NCBI GenBank assembly: GCA_036260415.1
Contig: DASZZX010000186.1
Coordinates: 1 to 47,124, forward strand
Source of the DNA: DASZZX01 sp036260415
GTDB lineage: Bacteria; Actinomycetota; Nitriliruptoria; Nitriliruptorales; JAHWKO01
Direction of reading: 5' to 3'
DNA length: 47,124 bases
The first letter of the stretch is position 1. Each line of letters begins with the position of its first letter. The notes under the pieces are model-generated. The model was not told where the DNA came from, searched no databases, and was given only the letters and a program-made list of their open reading frames with translations. A program made the translations under genes and the position numbers. Of this stretch, positions 9,273 to 17,321 are shown piece after piece.

Positions 9273-10427
9273 TCACGGCAGCGGCGCCTTCCAGCGGCGC
9301 GCGCTGCGGAGGGTCAGCGGCTCGTCCGGTTCGTCACCGAAACGCCACAGCCGTCGCTCGGCAGGCGACATGACCACCGCGATGGAACCCAAGGGGTGGC
9401 CGCGGTCGTCCACGTCGGCGGTGTAGAACAGTCCCAGTTGCGCGTCGGTGGACGCACGCTGGGTTCCGCTTCCCGCGATCGGTTCGAGCGCCTCGCGGAG
9501 TACCTCCTGGGTCACCGCGCGCGGGAAGTTGTAGGAGCCGGCCGCTGCGAGGCTCGAGACGAGCGTCAGTCGGGGGGCGACGCGCTCGATCAGTTCGAGG
9601 TTGACGCCGTGCTTCGAGGCGTGATGTGACACCTTGAGTACCTGTCCGCGGAGCAGGTCCCGACCGGTGGCCGCACGGATCGCCTTGGCCGCGTCGCTGT
9701 CGGAGTGCGGCAGGTTCGGGAAGTCGGTCATCACGTACGACCACGACAGGGTCTGGGCGTCGGCGCCGAGCACGAGCGAGGCGGGGTTGGGGTGGGTCTT
9801 GAGCGTCCGACGCTGGGTGCGCTCGACGACGCGGGCGGCAGGGAACTCCAGCCGCAGTGAGATCGATGCGTCGTTGATCTCCACGCCGTAGGTGTCGAAG
9901 CGGTTGCGCAGCTGGATCGAGGGGGCCAGCACCGTGACCGCGACGTCCCCGATGAACCGTCGCAACCCGCTGGCCGGCTGCGCGTACACGATGTGCGACA
10001 GGTCCTCCAGGGCGGCCATCATGTCGAGGTAGTCGGGGCCGGGGTGGTAGTAGCCGGGCTCCCACAGCTCGCTGACCGCGTACCCGAAGTCCTCGAGCAG
10101 TTCGGCCATGCCGGCGATGTGGTCCCGGTGGGGGTGGGTCGCCACCACCAGGGCGAGCGTGTCCTCCTGCAGGCGGCCGTCGCCGTCGGTCGGTAGCAGC
10201 CCTTCGGCGGCCAGCGCACGCAGCAACTGCGGGATCTTGTCGGTACGCCCCGCGTCGACGATCACGGCCCGTCGGACCCCGGTGGACGGATCACGGGGGA
10301 GGAGCACCAGTTGGGCGTCGGCGTCACCGACGTTGAGCAGGAAGTACACCAGTTGGTCGTCCCGCACCGAGCCCAGCAGGTCGTCGGCGACCAGGCCGGT
10401 GGCGGGCAGCCGTTCGGGACGCGCCAC
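9273..10427 (-). CDS. standalone ComEC-type MBL-fold hydrolase
   Basis: A 384-residue metallo-beta-lactamase-fold protein. The metal motif THPHRDHIAG (HxHxDH) is near residue 97, with VIVDAGRTDK before it and LKVSHHASKHGVNLELI near residue 270, which is the ComEC/Rec2 C-terminal domain pattern. There is no signal peptide or membrane segment, so it is the hydrolase domain free of the DNA-uptake channel and probably cytosolic. The GTG start at 10427 lies 1 nt after the stop of the upstream gene (TGACGTG), so the two are translationally coupled. Soluble ComEC-like hydrolases often occur in accessory or defence-like gene pairs. The substrate (DNA, nucleotide or other phosphodiester) is unknown. 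Confidence 0.85.
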   Translation of the reverse strand: MARPERLPATGLVADDLLGSVRDDQLVYFLLNVGDADAQLVLLPRDPSTGVRRAVIVDAGRTDKIPQLLRALAAEGLLPTDGDGRLQEDTLALVVATHPHRDHIAGMAELLEDFGYAVSELWEPGYYHPGPDYLDMMAALEDLSHIVYAQPASGLRRFIGDVAVTVLAPSIQLRNRFDTYGVEINDASISLRLEFPAARVVERTQRRTLKTHPNPASLVLGADAQTLSWSYVMTDFPNLPHSDSDAAKAIRAATGRDLLRGQVLKVSHHASKHGVNLELIERVAPRLTLVSSLAAAGSYNFPRAVTQEVLREALEPIAGSGTQRASTDAQLGLFYTADVDDRGHPLGSIAVVMSPAERRLWRFGDEPDEPLTLRSARRWKAPLP

Positions 10428-10428
10428 G

Positions 10429-10977
10429 TCACACCCTCGGCGAGGCGGTGGGCCCGGGCCCGATCCGCGGAGGCTTGCGCTTGGCGAGGTTGGGATCGAC
10501 CAGGCCGAGACGGTCGGCCTCGTTGGGATCGAGACGGGGAGTGACGGCGCCGTAGAAGGCGACCTTGGCGGCGTCGCGGGCTTCGCCGGTCACGTCGACC
10601 AGCACCGGCCAGGGTCCGTCCACGCTGTCGGGGGCCTCGAGGTAGAAGGTGTCCCCGATCCGCAGCGGTCGGGAGGCTGCACGCTGCTTGGCGGCACGAC
10701 GGCCGGTCACCACGTCGCGCTGCAGTTCGCCGCGGGGTCGCGTCAGGGTGGTGCGGCGCTGCGACGGACCGAACCGCAACCGGCCGTGGACGTCCAAGGT
10801 GGGCCAGGGTGCCGCGACCAGGACAGCGACGTCGCCGTCCAGGTTGTCGACCACCAGGTACCACGCCGACGGCTCGGGTGGGTCGATGCCGGCCCGAAGC
10901 AGGCTGTCGGGGTGCCAGGCCGCCGCAGCGTCGACGGCGCCGGAGGGTTCGCTCGGTCGTGCCCGCTGCTGGTACAC
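10429..10977 (-). CDS. unknown protein coupled to MBL-fold hydrolase
   Basis: A 182-residue protein I do not recognise. It is soluble, with a tryptophan/proline-rich first half (EPSAWYLVVDNLDGDVAVLV, APWPTLDVHGRLRFG) and a basic middle (RRAAKQRAASRPLRIGD). The GTG at 10977 was chosen for the strong GAGGAG 7 nt upstream; longer versions would lack this signal. Its stop is 1 nt from the start of the MBL hydrolase, implying a functional pair. No membrane segments or cysteine clusters. Possibly a specificity or immunity partner for the hydrolase (inference). Confidence 0.7.
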   Translation of the reverse strand: MYQQRARPSEPSGAVDAAAAWHPDSLLRAGIDPPEPSAWYLVVDNLDGDVAVLVAAPWPTLDVHGRLRFGPSQRRTTLTRPRGELQRDVVTGRRAAKQRAASRPLRIGDTFYLEAPDSVDGPWPVLVDVTGEARDAAKVAFYGAVTPRLDPNEADRLGLVDPNLAKRKPPRIGPGPTASPRV

Positions 10978-11116
10978 CGACTGGCTCCTCAGACTCCGAA
11001 CCGGCGACTCATGTTCCCTGCCCGTTGTGGGTCGCACTCGGCCAGCACCTGGGGTGGTGATGGTCCAGCGTGGCTGCGGGCGGGCGGTACAGCCTGCTAC
11101 CCGCCGCCACCAAGGT

Positions 11117-12034
11117 TCAAGACCCGGTCGTGCCGAGCGGGTCGGCTGCAGACCACCACAGTGCTCCCGGGGGCACCGCAGCCACCGGTGGACGTGACCT
11201 GCGAGGATCATTGATCGCGTGCCTGTTCCTGGCGCACGCGCGCGTCCACGACTGCCAGATCGGGGGCTGCACCCGCGACAGAACCCGGATGTTGCGCCGC
11301 ACGTCGCGGCTCTCGCGGGCCCGGACCCCCCACAGGCCCACCGTCAGGAGACCCGGGCGGAGCAGCACACGGGCCAGACGGGCCACCGTGGCGTCGCGGG
11401 CGCCGATCGGTCCACTCCAGTCGTCGCGGGCCAGTGGCGCCAGCTCCACCGCGAACCGCCAGGCCTGCGTCCGCGCCACCTCCACGCTGAACCGCACGAT
11501 CTCGTCGTCGTGCGACCCTCCCAGCAGATCGAGCAGACCGACCCACGGCGAGATCTCGCCGATCTGTCGCTGCACCTGGCGCAGCATCGACGCCAGGGTC
11601 TCGTTGATGCGGTCGAAGTCCCGCCGGAGCGCTGGCAGCGTGTCGCCAGGGGCGACCTCCGCGGCGGCGATCCCGAGGTCGAGGTTGATGTGCGCGTTCA
11701 CGGCCAGCAGCAGGTGCTGCAGGACGATCGGTGCCGGTCGTGAGGCCGCATCGAACGCCGCCTGCCAGCTACGACTCGGCCGCCCGCCGGTACGCAAAGC
11801 GTGCAGTGCCGTCAGGTAGCGGTTGGCGAACGACACCCCCAGCCGCTGCATGCGTTCACCGTCGTCGAAGAATCCCTCGGCGATGCCCTGTGCCACCTTC
11901 GAGGTGACCGTGCGGTACAGGGCTGCGAAGTACCCCAGCCGGCTCGCATCCTGCAGGAAGCGATCCACCACCGCCTCGAGCGCGTCCATGACCTCCTGGA
12001 GCGTCCCGGCCACCACGTCGTCGTCCGTCGACAC
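11117..12034 (-). CDS. DUF5995 family protein
   Basis: A 305-residue helical protein. The family core is visible as YFAALYRTVTSKVAQGIAEG, ERMQRLGVSFANRYLTALHA and LLLAVNAHINLDLGIAAAEV (the conserved NAHIN-DL segment), followed by LRRDFDRINETLASML. A C-terminal extension of about 70 residues after the core is Arg/Pro-rich and seems unstructured. The GTG start at 12034 is preceded by GGAGGGTGAC. Function is unknown; members occur widely in actinobacteria. The conserved His/Asn in NAHIN suggests an enzyme-like pocket, but no reaction is established. Confidence 0.75.
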   Translation of the reverse strand: MSTDDDVVAGTLQEVMDALEAVVDRFLQDASRLGYFAALYRTVTSKVAQGIAEGFFDDGERMQRLGVSFANRYLTALHALRTGGRPSRSWQAAFDAASRPAPIVLQHLLLAVNAHINLDLGIAAAEVAPGDTLPALRRDFDRINETLASMLRQVQRQIGEISPWVGLLDLLGGSHDDEIVRFSVEVARTQAWRFAVELAPLARDDWSGPIGARDATVARLARVLLRPGLLTVGLWGVRARESRDVRRNIRVLSRVQPPIWQSWTRACARNRHAINDPRRSRPPVAAVPPGALWWSAADPLGTTGS

Positions 12035-12200
12035 GTCACCCTCCAAGCTCCGCGCGACCGCACGCCCACGGCAGCGGTCATCGCCACGAGCAGCCCACGA
12101 TGCCCGCTGTGTCCGATGTCGTTCTGCGCCCGGCTGATCGTCGCAGCGGTTGCGACCCGGCCCAGGGCCCGGCCGCGGAGCCGGACATCCGGGGCGTCGC

Positions 12201-12602
12201 TCAGGGCGTCCTCGCACAGCGGTGATGAGCCCAGGGACGCCCGGCCACCAGCGCCCTCCCCGCGCTCAGCCGGTCCTCGGCCGGCGGGTCGAACGGCACG
12301 CTCGCGCTGCACCCCGGGCACGCTCGGATCACCCGGACCTCGAAGCCGACCTGCCCGTCCTGGGAGCGGTGCAGCGCCAACTTCAGGTCCTCCTTCGCCA
12401 TCGACAGCACGAACGTCCGATCGATCACCTCGTAGTCGACGTCCACGCCGGCATCGGGGCAGCTCGCCAGCGGCTCCCACCGGTGGATCGGGAGGGACAG
12501 GGGCGCCATAGCGGCCGTCAGCGCGTCCGCCTCGCGCATCGCCTCCGAGGCGCGCTCTCGGAGCAGGGCCAGGAACTCGTTCGACAGCTGCCTCACCAGC
12601 AT
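12201..12602 (-). CDS. small protein of unknown function
   Basis: A 133-residue protein that I do not recognise. It begins with a helical stretch (MLVRQLSNEFLALLRERASE) and has a central beta-like part (DVDYEVIDRTFVLSMAKEDL) and a CPGC pair near residue 95 that might bind metal together with C48 or C129. The start ATG at 12602 has GGAGGG 6 nt upstream. It is followed by 166 nt without a gene before the DUF5995 start. Coding is supported by the ribosome site and third-position GC bias. Confidence 0.6.
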   Translation of the reverse strand: MLVRQLSNEFLALLRERASEAMREADALTAAMAPLSLPIHRWEPLASCPDAGVDVDYEVIDRTFVLSMAKEDLKLALHRSQDGQVGFEVRVIRACPGCSASVPFDPPAEDRLSAGRALVAGRPWAHHRCARTP

Positions 12603-12834
12603 GCTGCACCCTCCACACCGCTCTGCTCCCGACGCTACACGTCAGCGGACCCTCGTCGCCGCCGCCGCGTACGGCACGGACGGCCTGGAACCTGCAGGCC
12701 CAGTGCCCGAGTGGTTGCGAACGCTGCGGACTGCGCCCTGGCCCGTCGACCACCGACCGTCATTGGGCGAGCGACACGTGACGACAGCGTGAGGAGACTG
12801 CGCTCGGGCCGTCGGGAGCCGTCGGCGACGCCGG

Positions 12835-13254
12835 TCAGGCCCCGCGGTAGGTGCCGACGGTCCAGAGGTTGCCGTCGGCGTCGCGGATGTCGAACTGGTG
12901 TGAGCCGTAATCCGTGTCGTGCAGGTCCCGGATGACCTCGACGCCGTCCAGCTTCTGGACACGCTGCCAAGCAGCGTCGACGGTTCGTGGCTGGGCCGCG
13001 ACGACGTAGACGCCCTGTGGTCCCAGGCTGCCCCACTCACCGGGCTTGCCACGAGTGCCGAACATGACTCCTCCGCCATCCGGCCAGCGGGCCTCGGCGT
13101 GCTCCACGGTCCCGTCGTCGCTGCGGTACAGCGCCGTGACGACGAAGCCGAGCCCCTCCGTGAGGAGTCGGACGCCCGCGTCGATGTCGTTGAACCCGAC
13201 GCTCGGCCACACGGTCGGCGTGGGCGGCGGCAGGTCCTCCTCCGTGTTGCTCAC
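12835..13254 (-). CDS. VOC (glyoxalase/bleomycin-resistance) family protein
   Basis: A 139-residue protein with two beta-alpha-beta-beta-beta halves. PSVGFNDIDAGVRLLTEGLG and FVVTALYRSDDGTVEHAEAR make up the first, GVYVVAAQPRTVDAAWQRVQ and DYGSHQFDIRDADGNLWTVG the second. The DxDGNLW-type ending is the usual last strand with a possible metal ligand. It is a cytosolic member of the broad VOC superfamily (dioxygenases, glyoxalases, antibiotic-binding proteins), so the substrate cannot be named. GTG start at 13254 with no strong ribosome site. Stands alone. Confidence 0.85.
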   Translation of the reverse strand: MSNTEEDLPPPTPTVWPSVGFNDIDAGVRLLTEGLGFVVTALYRSDDGTVEHAEARWPDGGGVMFGTRGKPGEWGSLGPQGVYVVAAQPRTVDAAWQRVQKLDGVEVIRDLHDTDYGSHQFDIRDADGNLWTVGTYRGA

Positions 13255-13380
13255 GGGAGGATGATGCCAGGCCGACCGTCACTCTGTCGCACGTGCATCG
13301 GCTGGTCCGATCGGCTAACGGAGCCGGCATGATGCTTCCGTCAGCCCGCCTGCTCGGTCGAGCGACCCCGAGGTGACTCG

Positions 13381-14224
13381 GTGCCGACAGCCACCCTGCA
13401 CGACGGCAGCAACATCGAGTTGGAGGTCCACGGGAGCGGGCCGACGCTGCTGCTGCCCGTCAACCCCAGGCCCGTCGAAGGACCCCAGGCCGACGAGATG
13501 CGTCGCTGGGGCGCCGATCCTGCGCTGGGCCGTGCTCTCATCGACGGGCTCCACGACCTGGTGACCGTCGTGGCTTTCGACTACGAGGGTCATGTGCTGG
13601 CCGTGCCCAAGCCCGACACGCTCACGCCCGCGAACGCCGTCGCCGACCTCCTCGCCGTCGCGGACGCCGCCGGCACCGGTCGCTTCGCGTACTACGGGTA
13701 CTCGTGGCTCGGGATGGTTGGCCTCCAGCTCGCGCTTCGAACCGACCGACTCACTGCGCTCATCGTGGGAGGGTTCCCGCCGATCGACGCGCCGTACGAG
13801 GAGATGCTTCGTGTCACGGTGGCCACCCACGAGATGGCGAGGGCACCACAGCCGCCGGTGGCACCGGCCTCGGATGAGCCGGACTGGTCGTCGGTGACGG
13901 TGGGACTGTCGGAGGAGCAGACCCGTCAGTTCGTCACGCTCTACCGGGCGCTTGAGGACTTCGATGATCGCGCCGCACAGGGGCAACTCTCGTGCCCACG
14001 ATTGAGCCTGGTCGGCTCAGCCGACGAGATCCGTTACGACCAGCGCTGGGGTGGCGTGGCCGTCCGGATCGCAGAGTCGGTGGTCAAGCGCGGAGAGGAG
14101 CTCGAGGCGCGAGGTTGGGACGTCCGCGTGATGGACGGACTCGATCACACGCAGGCGATGCGGGCCGAGAACGTTCTGCCCGTCGTCCCGTCCCTGGCTC
14201 GAGTCCCGGCTGGTCAAGGCCTGA
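13381..14224 (+). CDS. alpha/beta hydrolase with frameshifted C-terminus
   Basis: About 280 residues after correction. The N-terminal strand LHDGSNIELEVHGSGPTLLL, oxyanion-loop region and nucleophile elbow YGYSWLGMVG (near residue 115; GxSxL rather than GxSxG) precede a helical lid. The late segment SLVGSADEIRYDQRWGG has the acid region and MDGLDHTQAMR supplies the catalytic His. At about 14187-14189 a CCC run appears to hold one extra base: in the corrected frame the protein ends RPWLESRLVKA at TGA 14222-14224. As sequenced, the frame instead runs 215 nt further, through the tRNA-Ser gene. The GTG at 13381 has GAGGTGA 5 nt upstream. The substrate is unknown. Confidence 0.8.
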
Positions 14225-14326
14225 CCGTCGGCGTGCTCGCGACGCGTGTGCTTCGCGCCCGGCGCCGACGGCTGGCTCACCTCGACCGGGGGGATCACCG
14301 ACACGGATCTTGCCGACATCGAGTCG

Positions 14327-14352
14327 TGTGCGAGCGTGGCGCTCGGAGCACA
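14327..14352 (-). terminator. hairpin downstream of tRNA-Ser
   Basis: CGAGCG-TGG-CGCTCG forms a perfect 6-bp stem with an extra TGTG/CACA outer pairing, 16 nt beyond the 3' end of tRNA-Ser. There is no U-tract, so it is a weak terminator candidate or an RNA-processing hairpin. Confidence 0.35.
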
Positions 14353-14368
14353 CAGACCTGCACGTCCG

Positions 14369-14460
14369 TGGCGGAGGGTGAGGGATTCGAACCCTCGAGG
14401 GGCTTGCACCCCTACACGCTTTCCAAGCGTGCGCACTAGGCCGGACTATGCGAACCCTCC
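14369..14460 (-). tRNA. tRNA-Ser(GGA)
   Basis: A cloverleaf on the minus strand. The acceptor GGAGGGT pairs with ACCCTCC; the anticodon stem CACGC/GCGTG holds the loop TTGGAAA with anticodon GGA (reads UCC). The long variable arm (TAGGGGTGCAAGCCCCT) is typical of serine tRNA, the T arm is GAGGGTTCGAATCCCTC, and a GCCA 3' end is encoded. Confidence 0.95.
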
Positions 14461-14793
14461 TAGCGGAGGGCACGGGGCCCTCCGGTGACTCCGGCGATGA
14501 GTGGGTCCGGGCCGTCCTGACCGCAGACTCACTCGACGGCCGGCAGCGCCTCCAAGCCGGCGGACCGCCGCCCGCGTGGAACCGACCTGCCCGCCCGTGC
14601 CGACCGGCGCGCATGGTACGGGACGGGGTGTGGGACCGCATGGCAGCGAACGACCCCCACCCTCCGAGGCACGACGGTCACGTCCGGCCCTGCCAGCGCG
14701 GGTGCGCACGGCCGCCCCTCGGCGTCGAACACTGCGGTGTCATGTGGTCACCGGCCGTGCAACGATGTACCAGCGATCGATGCAGGGGATCCC
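14461..14793. other. intergenic region without recognisable gene
   Basis: About 330 nt between divergently oriented tRNA-Ser and the cyclic-nucleotide-binding gene. Proline/arginine-rich frames occur on both strands but show no start signals or family motifs. It presumably carries the two divergent promoters, neither obvious. Confidence 0.5.
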
Positions 14794-15216
14794 GTGGCCA
14801 CCCTCAAGGAGAAGGTCGGACTGCTGGCGCAGGTACCACTGTTCGCGGCCTGCAGCCCGGCCGAGCTGAACCACGTCGCGTACCTCGCTGACGAGCGCGA
14901 CGTGACGGCCGGCGAGGTGCTCATCCGCGAAGGCGACGTGGGCGGCGACTTCTTCCTCGTGGTGGAGGGCACCGTACGGGTGACCAAGCGTGGCGAGGAG
15001 TTGCGCGAGCTCGGTCCCGGGGCGTTCTTCGGCGAGCTGGCGCTGCTGGACCTCGGCCCGCGCACCGCCACCGTGACGGCGATCACCGACATGCGCCTGC
15101 TGACCATCGCCCCGCGGGGGCTCGCGAGCATGTTGATGGAGCACCCCACCGTCGCGCTCAAGATGCTGCGGACGCTGAGCGAGCGCCTGAGGTCGGTCGA
15201 GGATCGCCTGACCTGA
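14794..15216 (+). CDS. cyclic-nucleotide-binding domain protein
   Basis: A 140-residue single-domain protein. KVGLLAQVPLFAACSPAELN, GEVLIREGDVGGDFFLVVEG and GAFFGELALLDLGPRTATVT form the cNMP beta-barrel; the phosphate-binding cassette FGELALLDLGPRTATV has the Glu and the Arg needed to bind cAMP or cGMP. The usual Crp DNA-binding domain is absent, and the protein ends after the C-helix (KMLRTLSERLRSVEDRL). It may act as a sensor that binds a partner protein. The GTG at 14794 follows AGGGGAT. It precedes the SRP RNA gene and is probably its own transcription unit. Confidence 0.85.
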   Translation: MATLKEKVGLLAQVPLFAACSPAELNHVAYLADERDVTAGEVLIREGDVGGDFFLVVEGTVRVTKRGEELRELGPGAFFGELALLDLGPRTATVTAITDMRLLTIAPRGLASMLMEHPTVALKMLRTLSERLRSVEDRLT

Positions 15217-15278
15217 TCGTCCGCCCCTGGGATCGAGGCCCTCCGCCCCGCGCCCCGTGCGTCCTCGCCCGGGGACGG

Positions 15279-15284
15279 TACGCT
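15279..15284 (+). promoter_or_regulatory. possible -10 element for SRP RNA
   Basis: TACGCT fits TANNNT and would start transcription near 15291, just before the first base-paired segment of the SRP RNA. The -35 region (around 15256) is poor. Confidence 0.35.
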
Positions 15285-15295
15285 CGCCCCGCCAG

Positions 15296-15443
15296 CGGGG
15301 CCGGTCACCGGCGATGTGCTCCGGTCGCCCCCCCGGCGACGTCCCCCGGTGAACCGGGTCAGGGCCGGAAGGCAGCAGCCCTAAGCCGTTCAGGGACGGG
15401 TGCCGGACGGGGCGGCCGGAGCAGACCGCCGGAACCGGCCCCG
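15296..15443 (+). ncRNA. ffs: signal recognition particle RNA (4.5S-like)
   Basis: The conserved SRP54-binding core is present: GGGTCAGGGCCGGAAGGCAG then CAGCCCTAA (15356-15383), with the GGAA tetraloop and asymmetric internal loop. A 13-bp stem closes the core (15319-15331 with 15409-15421, one G-U pair). Two outer stems extend the rod: CCGGCG/CGCCGG (15308-15313 with 15427-15432) and CGGGGCCGGT/ACCGGCCCCG (15296-15305 with 15434-15443). The RNA is thus about 150 nt if all pairs form, longer than the usual 100-115 nt. It lies directly ahead of dnaX, a common location. Confidence 0.9.
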
Positions 15444-15472
15444 TGCCGTGTCCGGCACCGGAGGATCAGCTG

Positions 15473-17293
15473 GTGGCCTACCTCTCGCTGTACCGCAAGT
15501 ACAGGCCCCAGTCGTTCGCGGAGGTGGTCGGCCAGCGGCACGTCACGCAGACGCTGATCAACGCGATCGACGACGGCCGCCTCCACCACGCCTACCTGTT
15601 CACCGGTCCACGTGGCACGGGCAAGACGTCGACCGCGCGCATCCTCGCCAAAGCGGTCAACTGCGAGCGGGGTCCGACCTCACAGCCCTGCCAGGTCTGC
15701 CAGCTGTGCGTCGAGATCACCGCGGGATCGTCCGTTGACGTGATCGAGCTGGACATGGCGTCGCACGGCGGCGTGGACGACGCCCGGGAGCTGCGTGAGC
15801 GGGCGCTGTTCGCCCCTGCCCGGGCGCGCCGCAAGGTGTACGTCCTCGACGAGGTGCACATGGCCTCCAGCGCAGCGTTCAACGCGCTGTTGAAGCTGAT
15901 CGAGGAGCCACCGCCGCACGTGCTGTTCGCGATGGCGACCACCGATCCGCAGAAGGTGCTGCCCACCATCATGTCGCGGGTGCAGCGGCTCGACCTGCGG
16001 CGAGTCGGCGCCGCGGAGGTGGCTGATCACGTCCGCCGTGTGGTCGCGCTCGAGCACGCCGCGATCGACGAGGACGCGGTGCAGGCGGTGGTGCGGGCGG
16101 GCGACGGGTCGGTGCGCGACACGCTGTCGGTGCTGGAGCAGCTCCTGTCGTTCACCGGTGGCAAGGTGACCGCCGAGGCGGTGGCGCAGGTGCTGGGGCA
16201 CACTCCCGCGGAGCGCACCTTCGAGGCGGTCGGCCTGCTCGCGGCTCGCGACCTCGCCGGGCTGCTGGGCCTCGCACAGGACCTGCTCGACGACGGGCAC
16301 GACCTGCGCCGCTTCGCGCTCGACCTCGCGGCGCACCTGCGCGACCTGCTGGTGGCGCAGGTGGCGCCCGACCGCCCCGACCTGATCGACGCCACCGCCG
16401 AGCGGCGGTCACGCCTGGCCGGCCAAGCTCGACTCCTGCACCGCGACGCGCTGCTGCGAGCGGTGGACGTGCTGGCCGAGACGATCGCAGAGATGCGGCG
16501 CGGACCCGCCCGCCTGCCGCTGGAGCTGGCGCTGGCGAAGATCGCGCTCGATGGGGCGCCCGCCCCGGACACGGCTGCGGGGGGCGCGCGTCCCGACGAC
16601 CCGACGGTGCAGGAACCGCCGGCCGCGGGACGCCCGGTGCAGGAGCCGCCCACCGCGGGGCGCGCGGCGGTTCAGCCGCCCACCGGGGCAGAGCGGACGG
16701 CCTCCCCCGGGCCGACACAGGCGCAGCGGACGACCCCTCCCGCCGCCCCGCCCGAACCGGCCCCCGCGGAGGGCGCCGCCGAACGCGAACCGGCACACGT
16801 GGAGTGGACGCAGGAGCCGACGCCCCGACCCCGGCCGCGTCCCCGCGCCCCCAGCTCCCGTGGCGACCTGTCGCTGGAGACGGTGCTCGCGCGCTGGCCG
16901 CAGGTGCTCGACGTCCTCAACGGCGCGAGCAAGGTGGTGCACGGCTACTACCGGGCCGGCACCCCGGTGGGGCTCGACGGGGGCACGCTCCGGGTCGCGT
17001 TCTCGGCCGCGTTCCACGCCGAGCAGGCCGCCACCCCTTCCAGCGCAGAGCAGTTCCGCGCAGCCTTCGAGCAGGTGCTCGGCGCCCCGGTGCAGGTCCG
17101 CACCGAGGTCGCCGGCCGGGACGCGCCGGCGCGTTCCCGCCCGGAGCCGGCGGTGCAGGCCATGAGCCGGCGCGAGGAGGTCGAGGTCCACGAGGCGGAG
17201 GTCGAGGCCCCGCACGCCGAAGCGGATGCCGAGCGTCGCGCCGAGGCGCTGCTGCGGGAGCAGCTGGGCGCCGAGCGGGTAGAGGGACCGTGA
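15473..17293 (+). CDS. dnaX: DNA polymerase III subunits gamma/tau
   Basis: Clamp-loader ATPase of the replication machinery, 606 residues. It starts YLSLYRKYRPQSFAEVVGQ. Walker A LFTGPRGTGKTSTARIL is near residues 43-59, the zinc module CERGPTSQPCQVCQLC follows, then Walker B KVYVLDEVHMASSAAFNALL and the sensor ATTDPQKVLPTIMSRVQR. After residue 365 comes a Pro/Ala-rich linker, then a tau-like C-terminal region (LETVLARWPQVLDVLNGASK) that would contact the polymerase or helicase. The GTG at 15473 was chosen because GGAGGA lies 8 nt upstream and the conserved N-terminus begins there. No A-rich slippery site was seen, so a frameshifted gamma form is unlikely. Confidence 0.96.
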   Translation: MAYLSLYRKYRPQSFAEVVGQRHVTQTLINAIDDGRLHHAYLFTGPRGTGKTSTARILAKAVNCERGPTSQPCQVCQLCVEITAGSSVDVIELDMASHGGVDDARELRERALFAPARARRKVYVLDEVHMASSAAFNALLKLIEEPPPHVLFAMATTDPQKVLPTIMSRVQRLDLRRVGAAEVADHVRRVVALEHAAIDEDAVQAVVRAGDGSVRDTLSVLEQLLSFTGGKVTAEAVAQVLGHTPAERTFEAVGLLAARDLAGLLGLAQDLLDDGHDLRRFALDLAAHLRDLLVAQVAPDRPDLIDATAERRSRLAGQARLLHRDALLRAVDVLAETIAEMRRGPARLPLELALAKIALDGAPAPDTAAGGARPDDPTVQEPPAAGRPVQEPPTAGRAAVQPPTGAERTASPGPTQAQRTTPPAAPPEPAPAEGAAEREPAHVEWTQEPTPRPRPRPRAPSSRGDLSLETVLARWPQVLDVLNGASKVVHGYYRAGTPVGLDGGTLRVAFSAAFHAEQAATPSSAEQFRAAFEQVLGAPVQVRTEVAGRDAPARSRPEPAVQAMSRREEVEVHEAEVEAPHAEADAERRAEALLREQLGAERVEGP

Positions 17294-17321
17294 TCCGGGG
17301 CAGCAGCAGGACGGTCGCGAC

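Noticed and set aside
12603..12834. Plus-strand small gene between the unknown protein and the VOC gene
   Set aside because: Short frames without ribosome sites or motifs; coding bias is absent.
13255..13380. Terminator or RNA gene between the VOC and hydrolase genes
   Set aside because: No stable stem-loop or conserved RNA motif; it is simply the divergent promoter region.
15473..17293. Programmed frameshift in dnaX producing a short gamma form
   Set aside because: No A-rich slippery heptamer or following hairpin was found near the end of the ATPase domain.
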